A stretch of 64,000 nt of DNA from an uncultured Christensenellaceae bacterium (GCA_910588465.1 CAJUOP010000005.1:23644-87643), one strand, 5' to 3'. Shown: positions 16,684-25,605, numbered from the stretch's first letter. The notes: a model not told the origin generated them from the sequence alone. Program-made: numbers and translations.

Positions 16684-17508
16684 TTAGCCCAGCCCGATAC
16701 ACTCGGTGCAGATATTGATCGCTTTGATCAGCACGTCGTTTGCGCCGCCGTCGAAAATGCCGACGAAGAGGAGCGTAAGCCCCGCGACGAGCAACGCGAG
16801 CCTTACTCCCAACAAAATCCATTTTTCGTGCCTTAACACGGTTTGAGCTCCGCTTTCACAGTTGTCCGTCAGCTTATCGAAAACGAAGCCGTTCTGCGGC
16901 GCGCCGAGCTTTTTCGCCGTAAGCGTTTTTACGTCGACAAGCTCCCGCTTAGCGGCGATCCCGTCGAACAGGCACGCCCCGCAAACAAACAAAAACGCCG
17001 CGCCCACCCAGGGCAGCACGTTTTGCAGCATACGCAGAATTTCGGGGTTGAGATCCTCCCCCGTAAAATGAACGGGGTCGAACAGATACACCGCCGAAGC
17101 GATCCCCGCGGCAAGGCACACGCACAGCGCCGCCGCGCGTACGCCCCAGCGCGCTTTCTCCCATTTTTTCGCGCGCAGAAACTCTTCCGTCGGCTCGCCT
17201 ATCGGAAGCCTGCGACGCAGAAACGCAGCCGTCTCGCCCGCGCTTCTTTTCGCTTTCAGCTTTGCCGTTACGGGAAATACGACCGAAAGCACAAACCCCG
17301 CAATCACTGCCGCAATATAAAAGCAGAGAGGTATTAAAATTTGTTTCAACTTTTCGCCCGCGATCTCTCGGGTATAATTCTTTCCGTCGGGGCTGTCCCC
17401 GCCGTAATAGATGAGCGCCGCCTGCACGATAAACAAAATTCCCACCGCCACGGTGAATATGCCTAAAAAAATGCCGTAGTACAAACGGATTTTTTCTTCC
17501 TTTTTCAT
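16684..17508 (-). CDS. Four-TM membrane protein with a C-terminal CTECIG tail
   Basis: The protein has 274 residues. Hydrophobic helices lie near 10-30, 60-80, 125-145 and 165-185, with a last one at about 235-253. The extreme C-terminus reads LIKAINICTECIGLG. As I recall, small clostridial 'CD1871A family' proteins consist of one TM helix plus just such an N-I-C-x-E-C-I-G tail; here that module appears fused to a larger membrane protein. It overlaps the Fe-S/thioredoxin operon by context: it is the first gene and the stop lies three bases before the next start. The CXXC tail may carry electrons or a metal for the downstream fusion protein. The rest is not recognised. Confidence 0.65.
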   Translation of the reverse strand: MKKEEKIRLYYGIFLGIFTVAVGILFIVQAALIYYGGDSPDGKNYTREIAGEKLKQILIPLCFYIAAVIAGFVLSVVFPVTAKLKAKRSAGETAAFLRRRLPIGEPTEEFLRAKKWEKARWGVRAAALCVCLAAGIASAVYLFDPVHFTGEDLNPEILRMLQNVLPWVGAAFLFVCGACLFDGIAAKRELVDVKTLTAKKLGAPQNGFVFDKLTDNCESGAQTVLRHEKWILLGVRLALLVAGLTLLFVGIFDGGANDVLIKAINICTECIGLG

Positions 17509-17787
17509 GCGCCCTCCCGTTGTTTTTTTGTTTTATTATATCGGACGAGCGATAAAATGTCAAGAAAATTTTACAACAAGGGCGGAGCTTTCGCGCCTCG
17601 CGCCGCTTTTTAAAAGAAAGAAAACGGCGACGGCTGCAATCGCCGCAACCGCCGATATCACTCCAATGCCGAAAACGCCAATAACGTACCGTTCATATTC
17701 CCGCCTCCGCGACGATCAAACGCCCTTCTATACAGTTTATCGTTTAGCGTTTATTTCAAACCTTTTTCCGATTTTGCCCTTAAAATA
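17509..17787. other. Gene-poor gap, possible remnant of a small membrane peptide
   Basis: About 280 bp. On the minus strand one frame encodes a hydrophobic peptide (VIGVFGIGVISAVAAIAAVA, then VFFLLKSG and a basic end). It lacks an ATG, GTG or TTG at a suitable place. The nearby ATG with GGAGGCGGGAAT opens only a short frame in another phase (MNGTLLAFSALE). It is either a frameshifted small protein or chance. Nothing else is seen. Confidence 0.25.
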
Positions 17788-17822
17788 CAAAAAAAGCCCC
17801 TCCCGCAGGGAAAGGCTTTTTA
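17788..17822 (-). terminator. Terminator of rpsB-tsf
   Basis: On the minus strand a hairpin AAAAAGCCTTTCCC/GGGAGGGGCTTTTT with G:U pairs runs into a T-tract. Confidence 0.85.
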
Positions 17823-17832
17823 AAATCTCTCT

Positions 17833-18744
17833 TTACTTTTTCATTGCCTCGACTTGCTTGGCAACCTCTTCGCTTAAATCCTCGCTCTTCTTTTCCAGAC
17901 CTTCTCCCATAACGAAAAAGCAGAACGATTTCAGCTGAATTTTTACGCCCGCTTTCTTCTCGGTATCGGCAATAAGCTGAGCGATCGTCACCTTATCGTC
18001 CTTTACGAATTTCTGTTCGAGCAGGCAGTTCTCCTCGTAGAACTTTTTAATCTTGCCGAGCACGATTTTTTCCGCGATCGCTTCGGGCTTGCCCTCGTTC
18101 AGCACTTCCTGCATTAAAATGGACTTCTCTTTCTCGACCGTCTCCGCCGAAACCTCGTCCGCCGCCAGATAGCGGGGCTTGGCAAACGCCGTGTGCAGGG
18201 CAATATTGTGAGCAAGCTCTTTGGTTGCCTCGTTCTCGGGGCAGTTAAAGTCGAGCATAACGCCCATCGTGCCGCCCATGTGAATGTAAGTTTCCACAAA
18301 GCCGGCGCTTTCGAACAGCTGAAAACGGCGTACGGAAATTTTTTCGCCGATGACCGCCGTCTGCTCCTGCACGAACGTTTCTACCGATTTGCCGTTCATA
18401 TTGCTTGCCAAAAGCGAAGCAACGTCGGCGGGTTTTTCCTTTACGATCTGTTTTGCAATCTCGTCGACCAAAGCACGGAACTTGTCGCCCTTCGCTACGA
18501 AGTCGCTTTCGCAGTTTACTTCGAGCAGAACGCCCGTCTTGCCCGAAACGTAAGCATATACAATGCCCTCCGCCGCGATTTTGGAAGCGCGCTTCGCCGC
18601 TTTCGCAATTCCGCGCTCGCGCAGAAGCTCCGCCGCTCTCTCTTTATCGCCGTCCGCGTCCACAAGGGCGCGCTTGCAATCCATCATACCCGCACCCGTC
18701 TGCTCGCGGAGCGCCATAACGTCCTTTGCCGTAAATTCTGCCAT
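17833..18744 (-). CDS. tsf: Translation elongation factor Ts
   Basis: EF-Ts is the GDP/GTP exchange factor for EF-Tu. The protein has 303 residues. The N-terminal UBA-like part has the signature LREQTGAGMMDCKRAL. The DFVAKGDKFRALV and core dimerisation regions follow (HMGGTMGVMLDFNC, GKPEAIAEKIVLGKI). It lies directly after rpsB on the same strand (29 bp), the universal order. The start has an AAGGTGATATT-type SD. Confidence 0.97.
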   Translation of the reverse strand: MAEFTAKDVMALREQTGAGMMDCKRALVDADGDKERAAELLRERGIAKAAKRASKIAAEGIVYAYVSGKTGVLLEVNCESDFVAKGDKFRALVDEIAKQIVKEKPADVASLLASNMNGKSVETFVQEQTAVIGEKISVRRFQLFESAGFVETYIHMGGTMGVMLDFNCPENEATKELAHNIALHTAFAKPRYLAADEVSAETVEKEKSILMQEVLNEGKPEAIAEKIVLGKIKKFYEENCLLEQKFVKDDKVTIAQLIADTEKKAGVKIQLKSFCFFVMGEGLEKKSEDLSEEVAKQVEAMKK

Positions 18745-18773
18745 AATATCACCTTTCCTTAAAATTTAATCAG

Positions 18774-19532
18774 TTACTCCGCAACCGCTTCGGAAACGGC
18801 TTCCGCAGCCTCTTCCGCCTGCTCCTGCGCTTCCTCGAACACGGGGGTCTCGCCCTGGTTTGCCTCGATGACCGCGTTCGCGATCACGGACGAAATAAGT
18901 TTGATCGCGCGGATCGCGTCGTCGTTTCCGGGGATCACGTAGTCGATCAGGTCGGGATCGCAGTTGGTGTCGGTAATCGCCACGATGGGGATTTGGAGCT
19001 TGCGCGCCTCGGCAACGGCGATATCCTCGTTGCTGGGGTCTACGATGAACATGAGACCGGGCATTCCGTGCATATCCTTAATGCCGCCCAGATTCTCCTG
19101 TAATTTTTCCATTTCTTTCTTTAAACCCAAAACTTCCTTTTTGGGGAGAAGCTCGAACTCGCCGTTCTTTTCCATTCTCTCCAATTTTTCGAGATGGTCG
19201 ATCCTCGCGCGCATAGTCTTGAAGTTGGTAAGGCAACCGCCCAGCCAGCGGGAATTCACGTAGAACTGACCGCAACGCTCCGCTTCTTCCTTGATCGCTT
19301 CCTGCGCCTGCTTTTTGGTGCCCACGAACAGAACGGACTTGCCCGCCTTTACCTGCTCTACCACAAAGGTGTAAGCCTCTTCGATCAGCTTCGCCGTCAG
19401 CTCCAGGTCGATAATGTGAATGTCGTGACGCGCCGCGAAGATGTACTTCTTCATTTTGGGGTTCCATTTTCTCGTCTGGTGTCCGAAGTGAACGCCCGCT
19501 TCGAGAAGCTGCTTCATAGAAATAACTGCCAT
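18774..19532 (-). CDS. rpsB: 30S ribosomal protein S2
   Basis: S2 is a late-binding 30S protein. The protein has 252 residues. Signature blocks are LLEAGVHFGHQTRKWNPKM, SVLFVGTKKQAQEAIKEEA, RWLGGCLTNFKT, MPGLMFIVDPSNE and DTNCDPDLIDYVIPGNDDA. The C-terminus is an acidic Glu/Ala-rich tail. The start follows CGGAGGAATT. The leader of about 100 nt may hold autoregulatory structure, but none could be assigned. Confidence 0.97.
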   Translation of the reverse strand: MAVISMKQLLEAGVHFGHQTRKWNPKMKKYIFAARHDIHIIDLELTAKLIEEAYTFVVEQVKAGKSVLFVGTKKQAQEAIKEEAERCGQFYVNSRWLGGCLTNFKTMRARIDHLEKLERMEKNGEFELLPKKEVLGLKKEMEKLQENLGGIKDMHGMPGLMFIVDPSNEDIAVAEARKLQIPIVAITDTNCDPDLIDYVIPGNDDAIRAIKLISSVIANAVIEANQGETPVFEEAQEQAEEAAEAVSEAVAE

Positions 19533-19641
19533 AATTCCTCCGTTTTACTTCCCCTTTCCCGTGGTTTTACGCCCATTATCCGCAGTAAGATTTACGGACA
19601 CGGAGAGCGCATAAGAAAGAGTGCGTATTTATAGCTTCCAA

Positions 19642-19671
19642 AGTATAGCATAAATCGCCCGCCCTTGGCAA
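19642..19671 (-). promoter_or_regulatory. rpsB-tsf promoter
   Basis: On the minus strand: TTGCCA, 18 bp, TATACT, about 110 bp upstream of rpsB. Confidence 0.7.
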
Positions 19672-19714
19672 GCGATTTTTCCTTTCCGAACGATTTTTTT
19701 AGCAATATTTCCCG

Positions 19715-20041
19715 TTAAGGATTGAAAAAATTCATAATCGCGGCAATCGCCGAGCACGGGCGCGTGACCGCATATAAAAACCGTTCGGTTTTCGGAGCGG
19801 CTTTCCACTCCCGTTTGCGCTGCGGCGCGTTAAAGCTGAAGCTCCAATCGGAAGCCAACGAGTATCCGAACATTCCGCAAAGACCGTAAAGCACGATGCC
19901 GACGATCGGGCAAGCGGCTCTCCAAAGCACGGGAACCCGCGCAAAAAAGGCGACCGCGATCCCCGCCGCCAAAAAACAATACGCCGCCGCGATCAGGAAC
20001 CATCCGAACAGCTTTTGCAGCTTCGCCCTCCGCGGATTCAT
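19715..20041 (-). CDS. Small two-TM membrane protein coupled to engB
   Basis: The protein has 108 residues. Two hydrophobic helices lie at about 12-32 (FGWFLIAAAYCFLAAGIAVA) and 38-60, followed by a basic tail. Its ATG overlaps the engB stop as ATGA, so translation is coupled. No family was recognised. It probably belongs to the lon-engB operon. The C-terminal half (QRKREWKAAPKTERFLYAV) is amphipathic and cytoplasmic by the positive-inside rule. Confidence 0.6.
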   Translation of the reverse strand: MNPRRAKLQKLFGWFLIAAAYCFLAAGIAVAFFARVPVLWRAACPIVGIVLYGLCGMFGYSLASDWSFSFNAPQRKREWKAAPKTERFLYAVTRPCSAIAAIMNFFNP

Positions 20042-20619
20042 AAGGACAGGATCCCCTCTATCTTTTTTAACAGTTTGTCCTTGCCCTCGCCCGTAAGGGA
20101 CGAAACGGCGATAATATTGTCCTCGCCCAGCCCCGCGCTCTGCGCCACCTTACGGGCGCGCTCCCTTTGCTTCATGCGGGAGAGCTTGTCCGCCTTGGTC
20201 GCAAGCAGCGTAAAGGGCAGAATATGGTAGTTTAAAAATGCCAGCATCTGCATATCGTCCGCGGAGGGATCGCGGCGGATATCGCTCAGCACGAACACGT
20301 GCGATATCTCCTCTTTGCGCGCAAAGAACGCGTCGAGCGTCTTTGCCCACTTCGCCTGCTCCTCCTTGGAAACGGCGGCGTAGCCGTAGCCGGGCAAATC
20401 GGCGAGCAGAAACGCCCCGAAGTCGAAGTAGTTCACCAGCCGCGTTCTGCCGGGGGCGGAGCTCGTTTTGGCAAGCCCCTTTTTGTTTGCCAGCATATTG
20501 ATGAGCGTGCTCTTTCCCGAGTTGGACTTTCCGCACACTGCGATCATGGGCTTATCCGGCTTTAAAAACTGTTCTTCCCTCGCCGCCGAGGTAATGAATT
20601 TAGCGTCCTTAATATCCAT
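20038..20619 (-). CDS. engB: Ribosome biogenesis GTPase EngB (YsxC/YihA)
   Basis: EngB is a small essential GTPase needed for 50S maturation. Starting at MDIKDAKFITSA the protein has 193 residues and matches the family start. G1 is GKSNSGKST (30-38), the G2 region is SSAPGRTRLVNYF, G3 is DLPGYGYA, G4 is TKAD and G5 is AVSSLTGEG. A start five codons upstream exists but adds atypical sequence. The start overlaps the end of lon by 11 bases, so the genes are coupled. Confidence 0.95.
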   Translation of the reverse strand: MDIKDAKFITSAAREEQFLKPDKPMIAVCGKSNSGKSTLINMLANKKGLAKTSSAPGRTRLVNYFDFGAFLLADLPGYGYAAVSKEEQAKWAKTLDAFFARKEEISHVFVLSDIRRDPSADDMQMLAFLNYHILPFTLLATKADKLSRMKQRERARKVAQSAGLGEDNIIAVSSLTGEGKDKLLKKIEGILSL

Positions 20620-22939
20620 AGCCGATCCCCGCAACCGCGTTCGTGAACACCTGATCGATGCTCTTTACGCAGATAAAATTCAGATCGCGGCGGACCGTTT
20701 CGGGAATGTCGTCCACGTCGCGGCGGTTTTCCTCGGGAATGATGACGTCGCGGATGCCGATCCGCTTTGCCGCGAGCGCCTTTTCCTTTAACCCGCCGAT
20801 GGGCAATACGTTCCCGCGCAGCGTAATTTCGCCCGTCATGGCGATATCCTTGCGCACGGGCTTGCCCGTAAACGCCGATAAAATCGCGGTCGCCATAGTG
20901 ATGCCCGCGCTGGGTCCGTCCTTGGGCGTCGCGCCCTCGGGCACGTGAATGTGAATGTCCTTCTTTTCGAATTCCTCTTTATCGATCCCGTATTTCTCGG
21001 CGTGGGCGCGGATATAGGTGAGCGCGGCACGCGCCGACTCCTTCATTACGTCGCCCAGCTTTCCCGTAAGCTGAATCTCGCCCTTGCCCTGCATGATCGA
21101 GACCTCGATGGTAAGCGTGGTGCCGCCGACCGCCGTCCAGGCAAGCCCCGTTGCGGCGCCCACCTCGTCCTTCTCGCGCATCCCCTCGTCGCCGAGATAG
21201 CGCTTTGCCCCGAGGAAATCTTCCAGATTGCGCTCGGTCACCTGCACGCGCCCCACACTCTCCCGCTTAGCAATGCGCACCGCAACCTTGCGGCAAACCG
21301 TGCCGATCGTACGTTCGAGCGTCCGCACCCCCGGCTCGCGCGTGTAGCCCTCTACGATCGCGTCCAGCGCGCCGTCCGAAAAGGCGATCTCGGACGACTT
21401 CAACCCGTTCTCCTTGCACTTTTTGGGCACGAGATAGCGCTTGGCGATCTCCCGCTTTTCCTCGGAGGTGTAGCCCGAAAGCTCGATGATCTCCATTCTG
21501 TCGCGCAAGGGGGTGGGGATCTCGTCCAGCGAATTCGCCGTGGCGATAAACATTACCTTGGAAAGGTCGTACTCCGTTTCGAGATAGCGGTCGCGGAAGG
21601 TGGGATTCTGCTCGGGGTCGAGCACCTCCAACAGCGCGCTTGCGGGATCGCCGCGCAGATCGGACGAAATTTTATCCACCTCGTCCAACAGGAACACGGG
21701 ATTGACCGAGCCCGCGTTTTTCATTTCGTATAAGATCCGTCCCGGCATCGCGCCGATGTACGTTCTTCTGTGTCCGCGAATCTCCGCCTCGTCCTTTAAT
21801 CCGCCTAAACTCATGCGCACGAACTTGCGCCCGAGCGCGCGGGCAATCGACTTGGCGATGCTCGTTTTTCCCACTCCGGGAGGACCCGCCAGGCAGAGAA
21901 TGGGCGCCTTTAATTCGCCCGTAAGCTTTAATACGGCAAGATATTCGAGCACGCGCTCTTTTATTTTTTCCAGCCCGTAATGATCGGCTTCGAGAATTTT
22001 TTCCACCTCGGCAAGCGACTCGGTGTCCTCCGTCTCTTCGTGCCAGGGCAAATCGAGCAGCCAGTCCGCATAGTTGCGCAGCACGGTATATTCAGGCGAG
22101 GAGGAAGGCATCTTGTCCATGCGGGCAAGCTCCTGCATCGCCTTTTCCTCCACCGCCGCGGGCATCTTTTTGGCAAGGAGCTTTTCCCGCAGCAGCTCGT
22201 GCTCCTCCGCGTCGTCCCCCAGTTCCTCGTGAATGACTTTTAATTGCTCGCGCAAAAAATATTCTTTTTGCGATTTGTCGATATTCTTACGCACGCTTTG
22301 GGCGATCTTCCGTTCCAGACGGGTAATTTCCAGCTCGTCCTCTAAACTCCGCTCGAACAGCTCCAAACGGACGAGCAGGCGGTCCTCCTCTAAAATTTCC
22401 TGCTTGGACTCCTGTTTGATGCGCAGATTATGCGTGCAAAGATTGATGTAAGAGTCGATATCCCCCAGCACGGAAAGCGAATTTTCCAGCTCTTTCGAAA
22501 GCTTGCCGTCCGCCGAGACGATCTCTTTCACCGTCTGTTTCGCCTTGCGGAAATGCGCCTCTTCCAGATTGAGATCGGTCCGCACCGAACGCAGCTCGTC
22601 GCACACGGCGTACAACGCGCCGCCCTCGCTGCGGAAGCCCCGCGCGCGGGCGCGATAAAGCCCCTCGGCATAGACGCGCACCCGATCGCCGGGCAGGCGG
22701 GTCGTCTGGCGGATACGCGCAACGGTGCCCACCGTGCACAAATCCTCCGCTTCGGGAGATTCCTTCTCCGAATCGGTCTGTTTGGTAATGAAAACGAGCT
22801 TATCGTTCGCGGGCGCCCGCTCGATCGCGGCGAGCGAGATTCCCCGCCCTACGTCGAACGCGACGTTCGTATCGGGGAAAACCACCTGCAGCCGCATGGG
22901 AATGACGGAAAGTATTTTTGTACCTCGTGTCGTTTGCAT
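20609..22939 (-). CDS. lon: ATP-dependent protease La (Lon)
   Basis: Lon is a cytoplasmic AAA+ protease degrading misfolded and regulatory proteins. The protein has 776 residues. The N-terminal substrate domain starts IPMRLQVVFPDTNVAFDVGR. Walker A is GPPGVGKTS near 351, Walker B is VFLLDEVDKIS, and the proteolytic domain has KDGPSAGITMATA with the catalytic Ser near 677 and Lys in GGLKEKALAAKR. The SD is AGGAG. It heads an operon with engB, the usual Firmicutes pair. Confidence 0.97.
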   Translation of the reverse strand: MQTTRGTKILSVIPMRLQVVFPDTNVAFDVGRGISLAAIERAPANDKLVFITKQTDSEKESPEAEDLCTVGTVARIRQTTRLPGDRVRVYAEGLYRARARGFRSEGGALYAVCDELRSVRTDLNLEEAHFRKAKQTVKEIVSADGKLSKELENSLSVLGDIDSYINLCTHNLRIKQESKQEILEEDRLLVRLELFERSLEDELEITRLERKIAQSVRKNIDKSQKEYFLREQLKVIHEELGDDAEEHELLREKLLAKKMPAAVEEKAMQELARMDKMPSSSPEYTVLRNYADWLLDLPWHEETEDTESLAEVEKILEADHYGLEKIKERVLEYLAVLKLTGELKAPILCLAGPPGVGKTSIAKSIARALGRKFVRMSLGGLKDEAEIRGHRRTYIGAMPGRILYEMKNAGSVNPVFLLDEVDKISSDLRGDPASALLEVLDPEQNPTFRDRYLETEYDLSKVMFIATANSLDEIPTPLRDRMEIIELSGYTSEEKREIAKRYLVPKKCKENGLKSSEIAFSDGALDAIVEGYTREPGVRTLERTIGTVCRKVAVRIAKRESVGRVQVTERNLEDFLGAKRYLGDEGMREKDEVGAATGLAWTAVGGTTLTIEVSIMQGKGEIQLTGKLGDVMKESARAALTYIRAHAEKYGIDKEEFEKKDIHIHVPEGATPKDGPSAGITMATAILSAFTGKPVRKDIAMTGEITLRGNVLPIGGLKEKALAAKRIGIRDVIIPEENRRDVDDIPETVRRDLNFICVKSIDQVFTNAVAGIGYGY

Positions 22940-22966
22940 AGAACTCTCCTATTTTAAAGGAATCTC

Positions 22967-22995
22967 ATTATAGCATAAAAAGCCGTTCCCGACAA
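22967..22995 (-). promoter_or_regulatory. lon promoter
   Basis: On the minus strand: TTGTCG, 17 bp, TATAAT, about 27 bp before the lon ATG. No CtsR or CIRCE-type operator is seen. Confidence 0.75.
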
Positions 22996-23022
22996 CTTTT
23001 TTTGCATTTCTTCTTTAAATAC

Positions 23023-23046
23023 GGGGCGAGCCGAACGGCTCGCCCC
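23023..23046. terminator. Hairpin downstream of the mgtC-like gene
   Basis: An 11-bp GC-rich stem GGGGCGAGCCG/CGGCTCGCCCC. There is no real T-tract, so intrinsic termination is uncertain. Confidence 0.5.
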
Positions 23047-23087
23047 AAGATATAGTTGTTTTTTTCGCTTTACAGAGGAAACTTTTG

Positions 23088-23738
23088 TTACATATCGTCG
23101 CAGCGCTCGATCGAAGTGATGAAGTCGTTCTCCTCCAAAATCTTTTCGAGCGTGCTCGAAGAAAACTCGCGGTCGGTATTCAGCGTCGCGCTGTAAACGG
23201 TTTCGCCGTTTTCGCGGTTGATCACAAGGTGATTAAAACGGGTAACGGAAAACAGTTCCTTAATGCGCTCGTTGGCGTTCTCCGCCTGACGGAATTTTAT
23301 TTTCAGCGAATAGTATTTATGCGACTGAAACAGTCTTAAATGCAACAGACATTGAATCCCGATCAGCACCAGCGCGCCGCCCGCAGCGACGATATACAGC
23401 CGCCCTCCGCAAGCCATGCCCACGCCCGCGGTCGCCCAAACGCCCGCCGCGGTCGTAAGTCCGTATACGTTGTGCTGGCGGTAAACGATCATGCCCGCGC
23501 CCAGAAATCCGACGCCCGAAACGATCTGCGCCGCCACGCGCGCGGCGTCCGCCGTCTGTCCGTCGAACGCGTACTTGCTTACCGCCATCATAAGCGCGGC
23601 GCCGATGCACACGATGGTATGCGTGCGGATCCCCGCCTCCTTAAACCGTTTTTTTCGCTCAAACCCGATCAAAAAACCCAGCACCGCCGCCAGCGCGATA
23701 TCCACTAACACCCAAAGCTCGTTTATGTAACGTTCCAT
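23088..23738 (-). CDS. MgtC/SapB-family membrane protein
   Basis: The protein has 216 residues with about five TM helices in the first 140. Signature blocks are GFLIGFERKKRFKEAGIRTH, QIVSGVGFLGAGMIV and GLTTAAGVWATAGVGMA. An ACT-like C-terminal cytoplasmic domain follows. Family members modulate P-type ATPases and Mg2+ or acid adaptation; the exact role here is inferred. The SD is AAGGGAGAAT. It lies 17 bp beyond the recombinase stop. Before island insertion it would have followed rlmD directly, so it was probably the last gene of the trpS-rlmD operon. Confidence 0.85.
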   Translation of the reverse strand: MERYINELWVLVDIALAAVLGFLIGFERKKRFKEAGIRTHTIVCIGAALMMAVSKYAFDGQTADAARVAAQIVSGVGFLGAGMIVYRQHNVYGLTTAAGVWATAGVGMACGGRLYIVAAGGALVLIGIQCLLHLRLFQSHKYYSLKIKFRQAENANERIKELFSVTRFNHLVINRENGETVYSATLNTDREFSSSTLEKILEENDFITSIERCDDM

Positions 23739-23755
23739 ATTCTCCCTTTCCCGCC

Positions 23756-25429
23756 TTATTCTTGTTTGGAAAGCACGACCAGCGTCTCGACGTTTGTGCT
23801 GTTATTCAAAAAGATTTCCCGTACCTCTTTCCCGTCTTTGTACACGGGAAAGTTGAATTTCATTGATTTTAAGGGCATTTCGCTCTCCCCTTCGGGATAA
23901 ATTTGAATTTCTTTGACCAAAGTGGAAATCAACTCTTTCTTTTCCTCATCACTGATTATATCATATAATTCGTTAAAATGCTCTAATATTTTATAAATAT
24001 TTTCCATCGTTATGAATTCCGCCTCCACAGACTTTTTTCTTGTTCTTGCGTCTTCGATATTTGCTTCTATTTCGGCAATCGTGTCGTACAATCCGTCAAG
24101 CCGTAAAGTCATATCGTGAATCTTTCTCTCGCGGTGCGTCACGTCTATGGGAAGCGAATCGATTTCACGTTCCAACCGCGCTTTATTTAGCTCCACCTCT
24201 TTCAGTTTTGTTTCGTAGTTATGTATTTCCGTATCGATTTTCGCGGTATCGACTTGCAATCCTATTTTCTTTTTTATCTCGGCAGCAAAGTGTTCGTCTT
24301 TCACCAACTCTTTTATAAACTCTATTACAAGCGGTTCTATATCCGTCTTTTTGAGATTCGCGCTGTAATCGCAAGACCGCCCCCGTTCCTGCTTATTCCG
24401 ACTGCAAGCATAATACATAACCTCTTTATATGTACCATCTTTTTTCGTCCAGCAAACCCTGTTTGCATACATACCGCTACCGCACTTCGGGCATTTTATG
24501 ATTCCCGTAAGCAAATGAGCGCGCTCTTTGCCGTATTTGGATTCGGATTTAACTCCCGTTTCCTGTCTTTTCGCGTGCGCTTTTGCCCAAAGCTCTTCAT
24601 CGACAATCCCTTCGTGCAAACCGTCTACCAAACAATAATCTTGCTTGTTTACAACTTTGTAATCGGCTTTTGTGCCTTTTACTTTTTCCCGCGCTCTTCT
24701 TCCGTAAGCAATCTTGCCGCAGTAAACAGGATTATCCAAAAGTATCTTAATGAAATGCGCGCTGAATTCTTCAATATCAGTTTTCTTGCGCGGCATCTTT
24801 TTAATACCCTGTAAGTTAAGATATTTTGCTATTCCCGTATAGCCCATATTCGTATGGACAAACTTATCGAAAATCGTCCGTACGATTTCCGCTTCATCTT
24901 CTTCTATGACCAATGTATCGTCTTTCAAGCTATACCCATATGGAGCGGGACCGCCGTTCCACTTACCTTGCCGAGCTTTTTCTCTGCGCCCGTTCATTGT
25001 CTGTTCGAGAATGTTCTCGCGCTCTATCTCGGCAACCGCAGACAAAACGGAAATTAAAAGCTTTCCGCTTGTCTGCGAAGAATCAATTCCTTCCTCAATG
25101 CAAAGCAGATTCACGCTGTAAGATTGAATAAATTCCAACGAATTGAGAATATCGGCGGCATTTCTGCCGAAACGGGAAAGCTTGTAGACTAAAACGTAAT
25201 CCACGTCAAGCCCTTCCTGAATATCTGAGAGCATCCGCTTAAATGCCGGACGCCCTTCTATCGACTTCCCCGATTTGCCGGCATCCTCGTAGATTCCGAC
25301 TATTTGCATTTCTTCCCGTTCGGCAAATCTTTTTAAGCTGGTTTTCTGTCCGTCAAGACTATACCCCTCTACTTGCATTTCGGTACTTACTCGCGGATAT
25401 AAAATGCATTTTTTACCTTCTCGATTCAT
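23756..25429 (-). CDS. Large serine recombinase (integrase of the island)
   Basis: The protein has 557 residues. The resolvase-type catalytic domain starts ILYPRVSTEMQ with nucleophile Ser15, followed by VYKLSRFGRNAADI and SAVAEIERENI. A recombinase domain, a zinc ribbon (CPKCGSGM...CSRNKQERGRSC) and a coiled coil near 400-470 follow. It excises and integrates the island. The last residues VETLVVLSKQE are not recombinase sequence: they match the end of RlmD, and the DNA contains the attachment core. So the 3' end of this gene comes from the target gene. The SD is GGAGAAG. It overlaps the small upstream gene. Confidence 0.93.
   Translation of the reverse strand: MNREGKKCILYPRVSTEMQVEGYSLDGQKTSLKRFAEREEMQIVGIYEDAGKSGKSIEGRPAFKRMLSDIQEGLDVDYVLVYKLSRFGRNAADILNSLEFIQSYSVNLLCIEEGIDSSQTSGKLLISVLSAVAEIERENILEQTMNGRREKARQGKWNGGPAPYGYSLKDDTLVIEEDEAEIVRTIFDKFVHTNMGYTGIAKYLNLQGIKKMPRKKTDIEEFSAHFIKILLDNPVYCGKIAYGRRAREKVKGTKADYKVVNKQDYCLVDGLHEGIVDEELWAKAHAKRQETGVKSESKYGKERAHLLTGIIKCPKCGSGMYANRVCWTKKDGTYKEVMYYACSRNKQERGRSCDYSANLKKTDIEPLVIEFIKELVKDEHFAAEIKKKIGLQVDTAKIDTEIHNYETKLKEVELNKARLEREIDSLPIDVTHRERKIHDMTLRLDGLYDTIAEIEANIEDARTRKKSVEAEFITMENIYKILEHFNELYDIISDEEKKELISTLVKEIQIYPEGESEMPLKSMKFNFPVYKDGKEVREIFLNNSTNVETLVVLSKQE
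23775..23791. other. attL core (17 bp, identical to attR)
   Basis: ACGACCAGCGTCTCGAC, in the recombinase codons for V-E-T-L-V-V. The same 17 bases lie in rlmD at the other island end. Similarity continues past one mismatch as TTTGGAAAG. It marks the left boundary of the island. Confidence 0.85.
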
Positions 25430-25577
25430 TTTTCTTCTCCGTATCGGTTGAAGCGACGTTTAATATTTTGTCGCCGTATTTTTTTATAAGTTGCGCCATT
25501 GTATCGATGAACGCATTAAAGTCGTCTTTTTCTTTATCTATAATAAGCTTGCTAAATGTGTTTTGCTTTTTGTTCAA
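25413..25577 (-). CDS. Small protein upstream of the recombinase
   Basis: The protein has 54 residues from a TTG preceded by AAGGAT. It includes KDDFNAFIDTMAQLIKKYGD, a predicted amphipathic helix. The stop lies 17 bases inside the recombinase gene, so it is probably coupled. Similar short proteins precede serine recombinases in clostridial elements, as I recall. The start is uncertain. Function unknown; an accessory recombination factor is a guess. Confidence 0.45.
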   Translation of the reverse strand: MNKKQNTFSKLIIDKEKDDFNAFIDTMAQLIKKYGDKILNVASTDTEKKNESRR

Positions 25578-25605
25578 GTATCCTTATTCGGACGTAGTTT
25601 CGGAA

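Noticed and set aside
15880..16836. A 318-codon plus-strand frame opposite the Fe-S/thioredoxin gene
   Set aside because: Arg/His/Gln-rich composition typical of the complement of membrane-protein codons; no SD or domain.
20945..21733. A 262-codon plus-strand frame opposite lon
   Set aside because: Antisense of the conserved Lon protease domain; no independent support.
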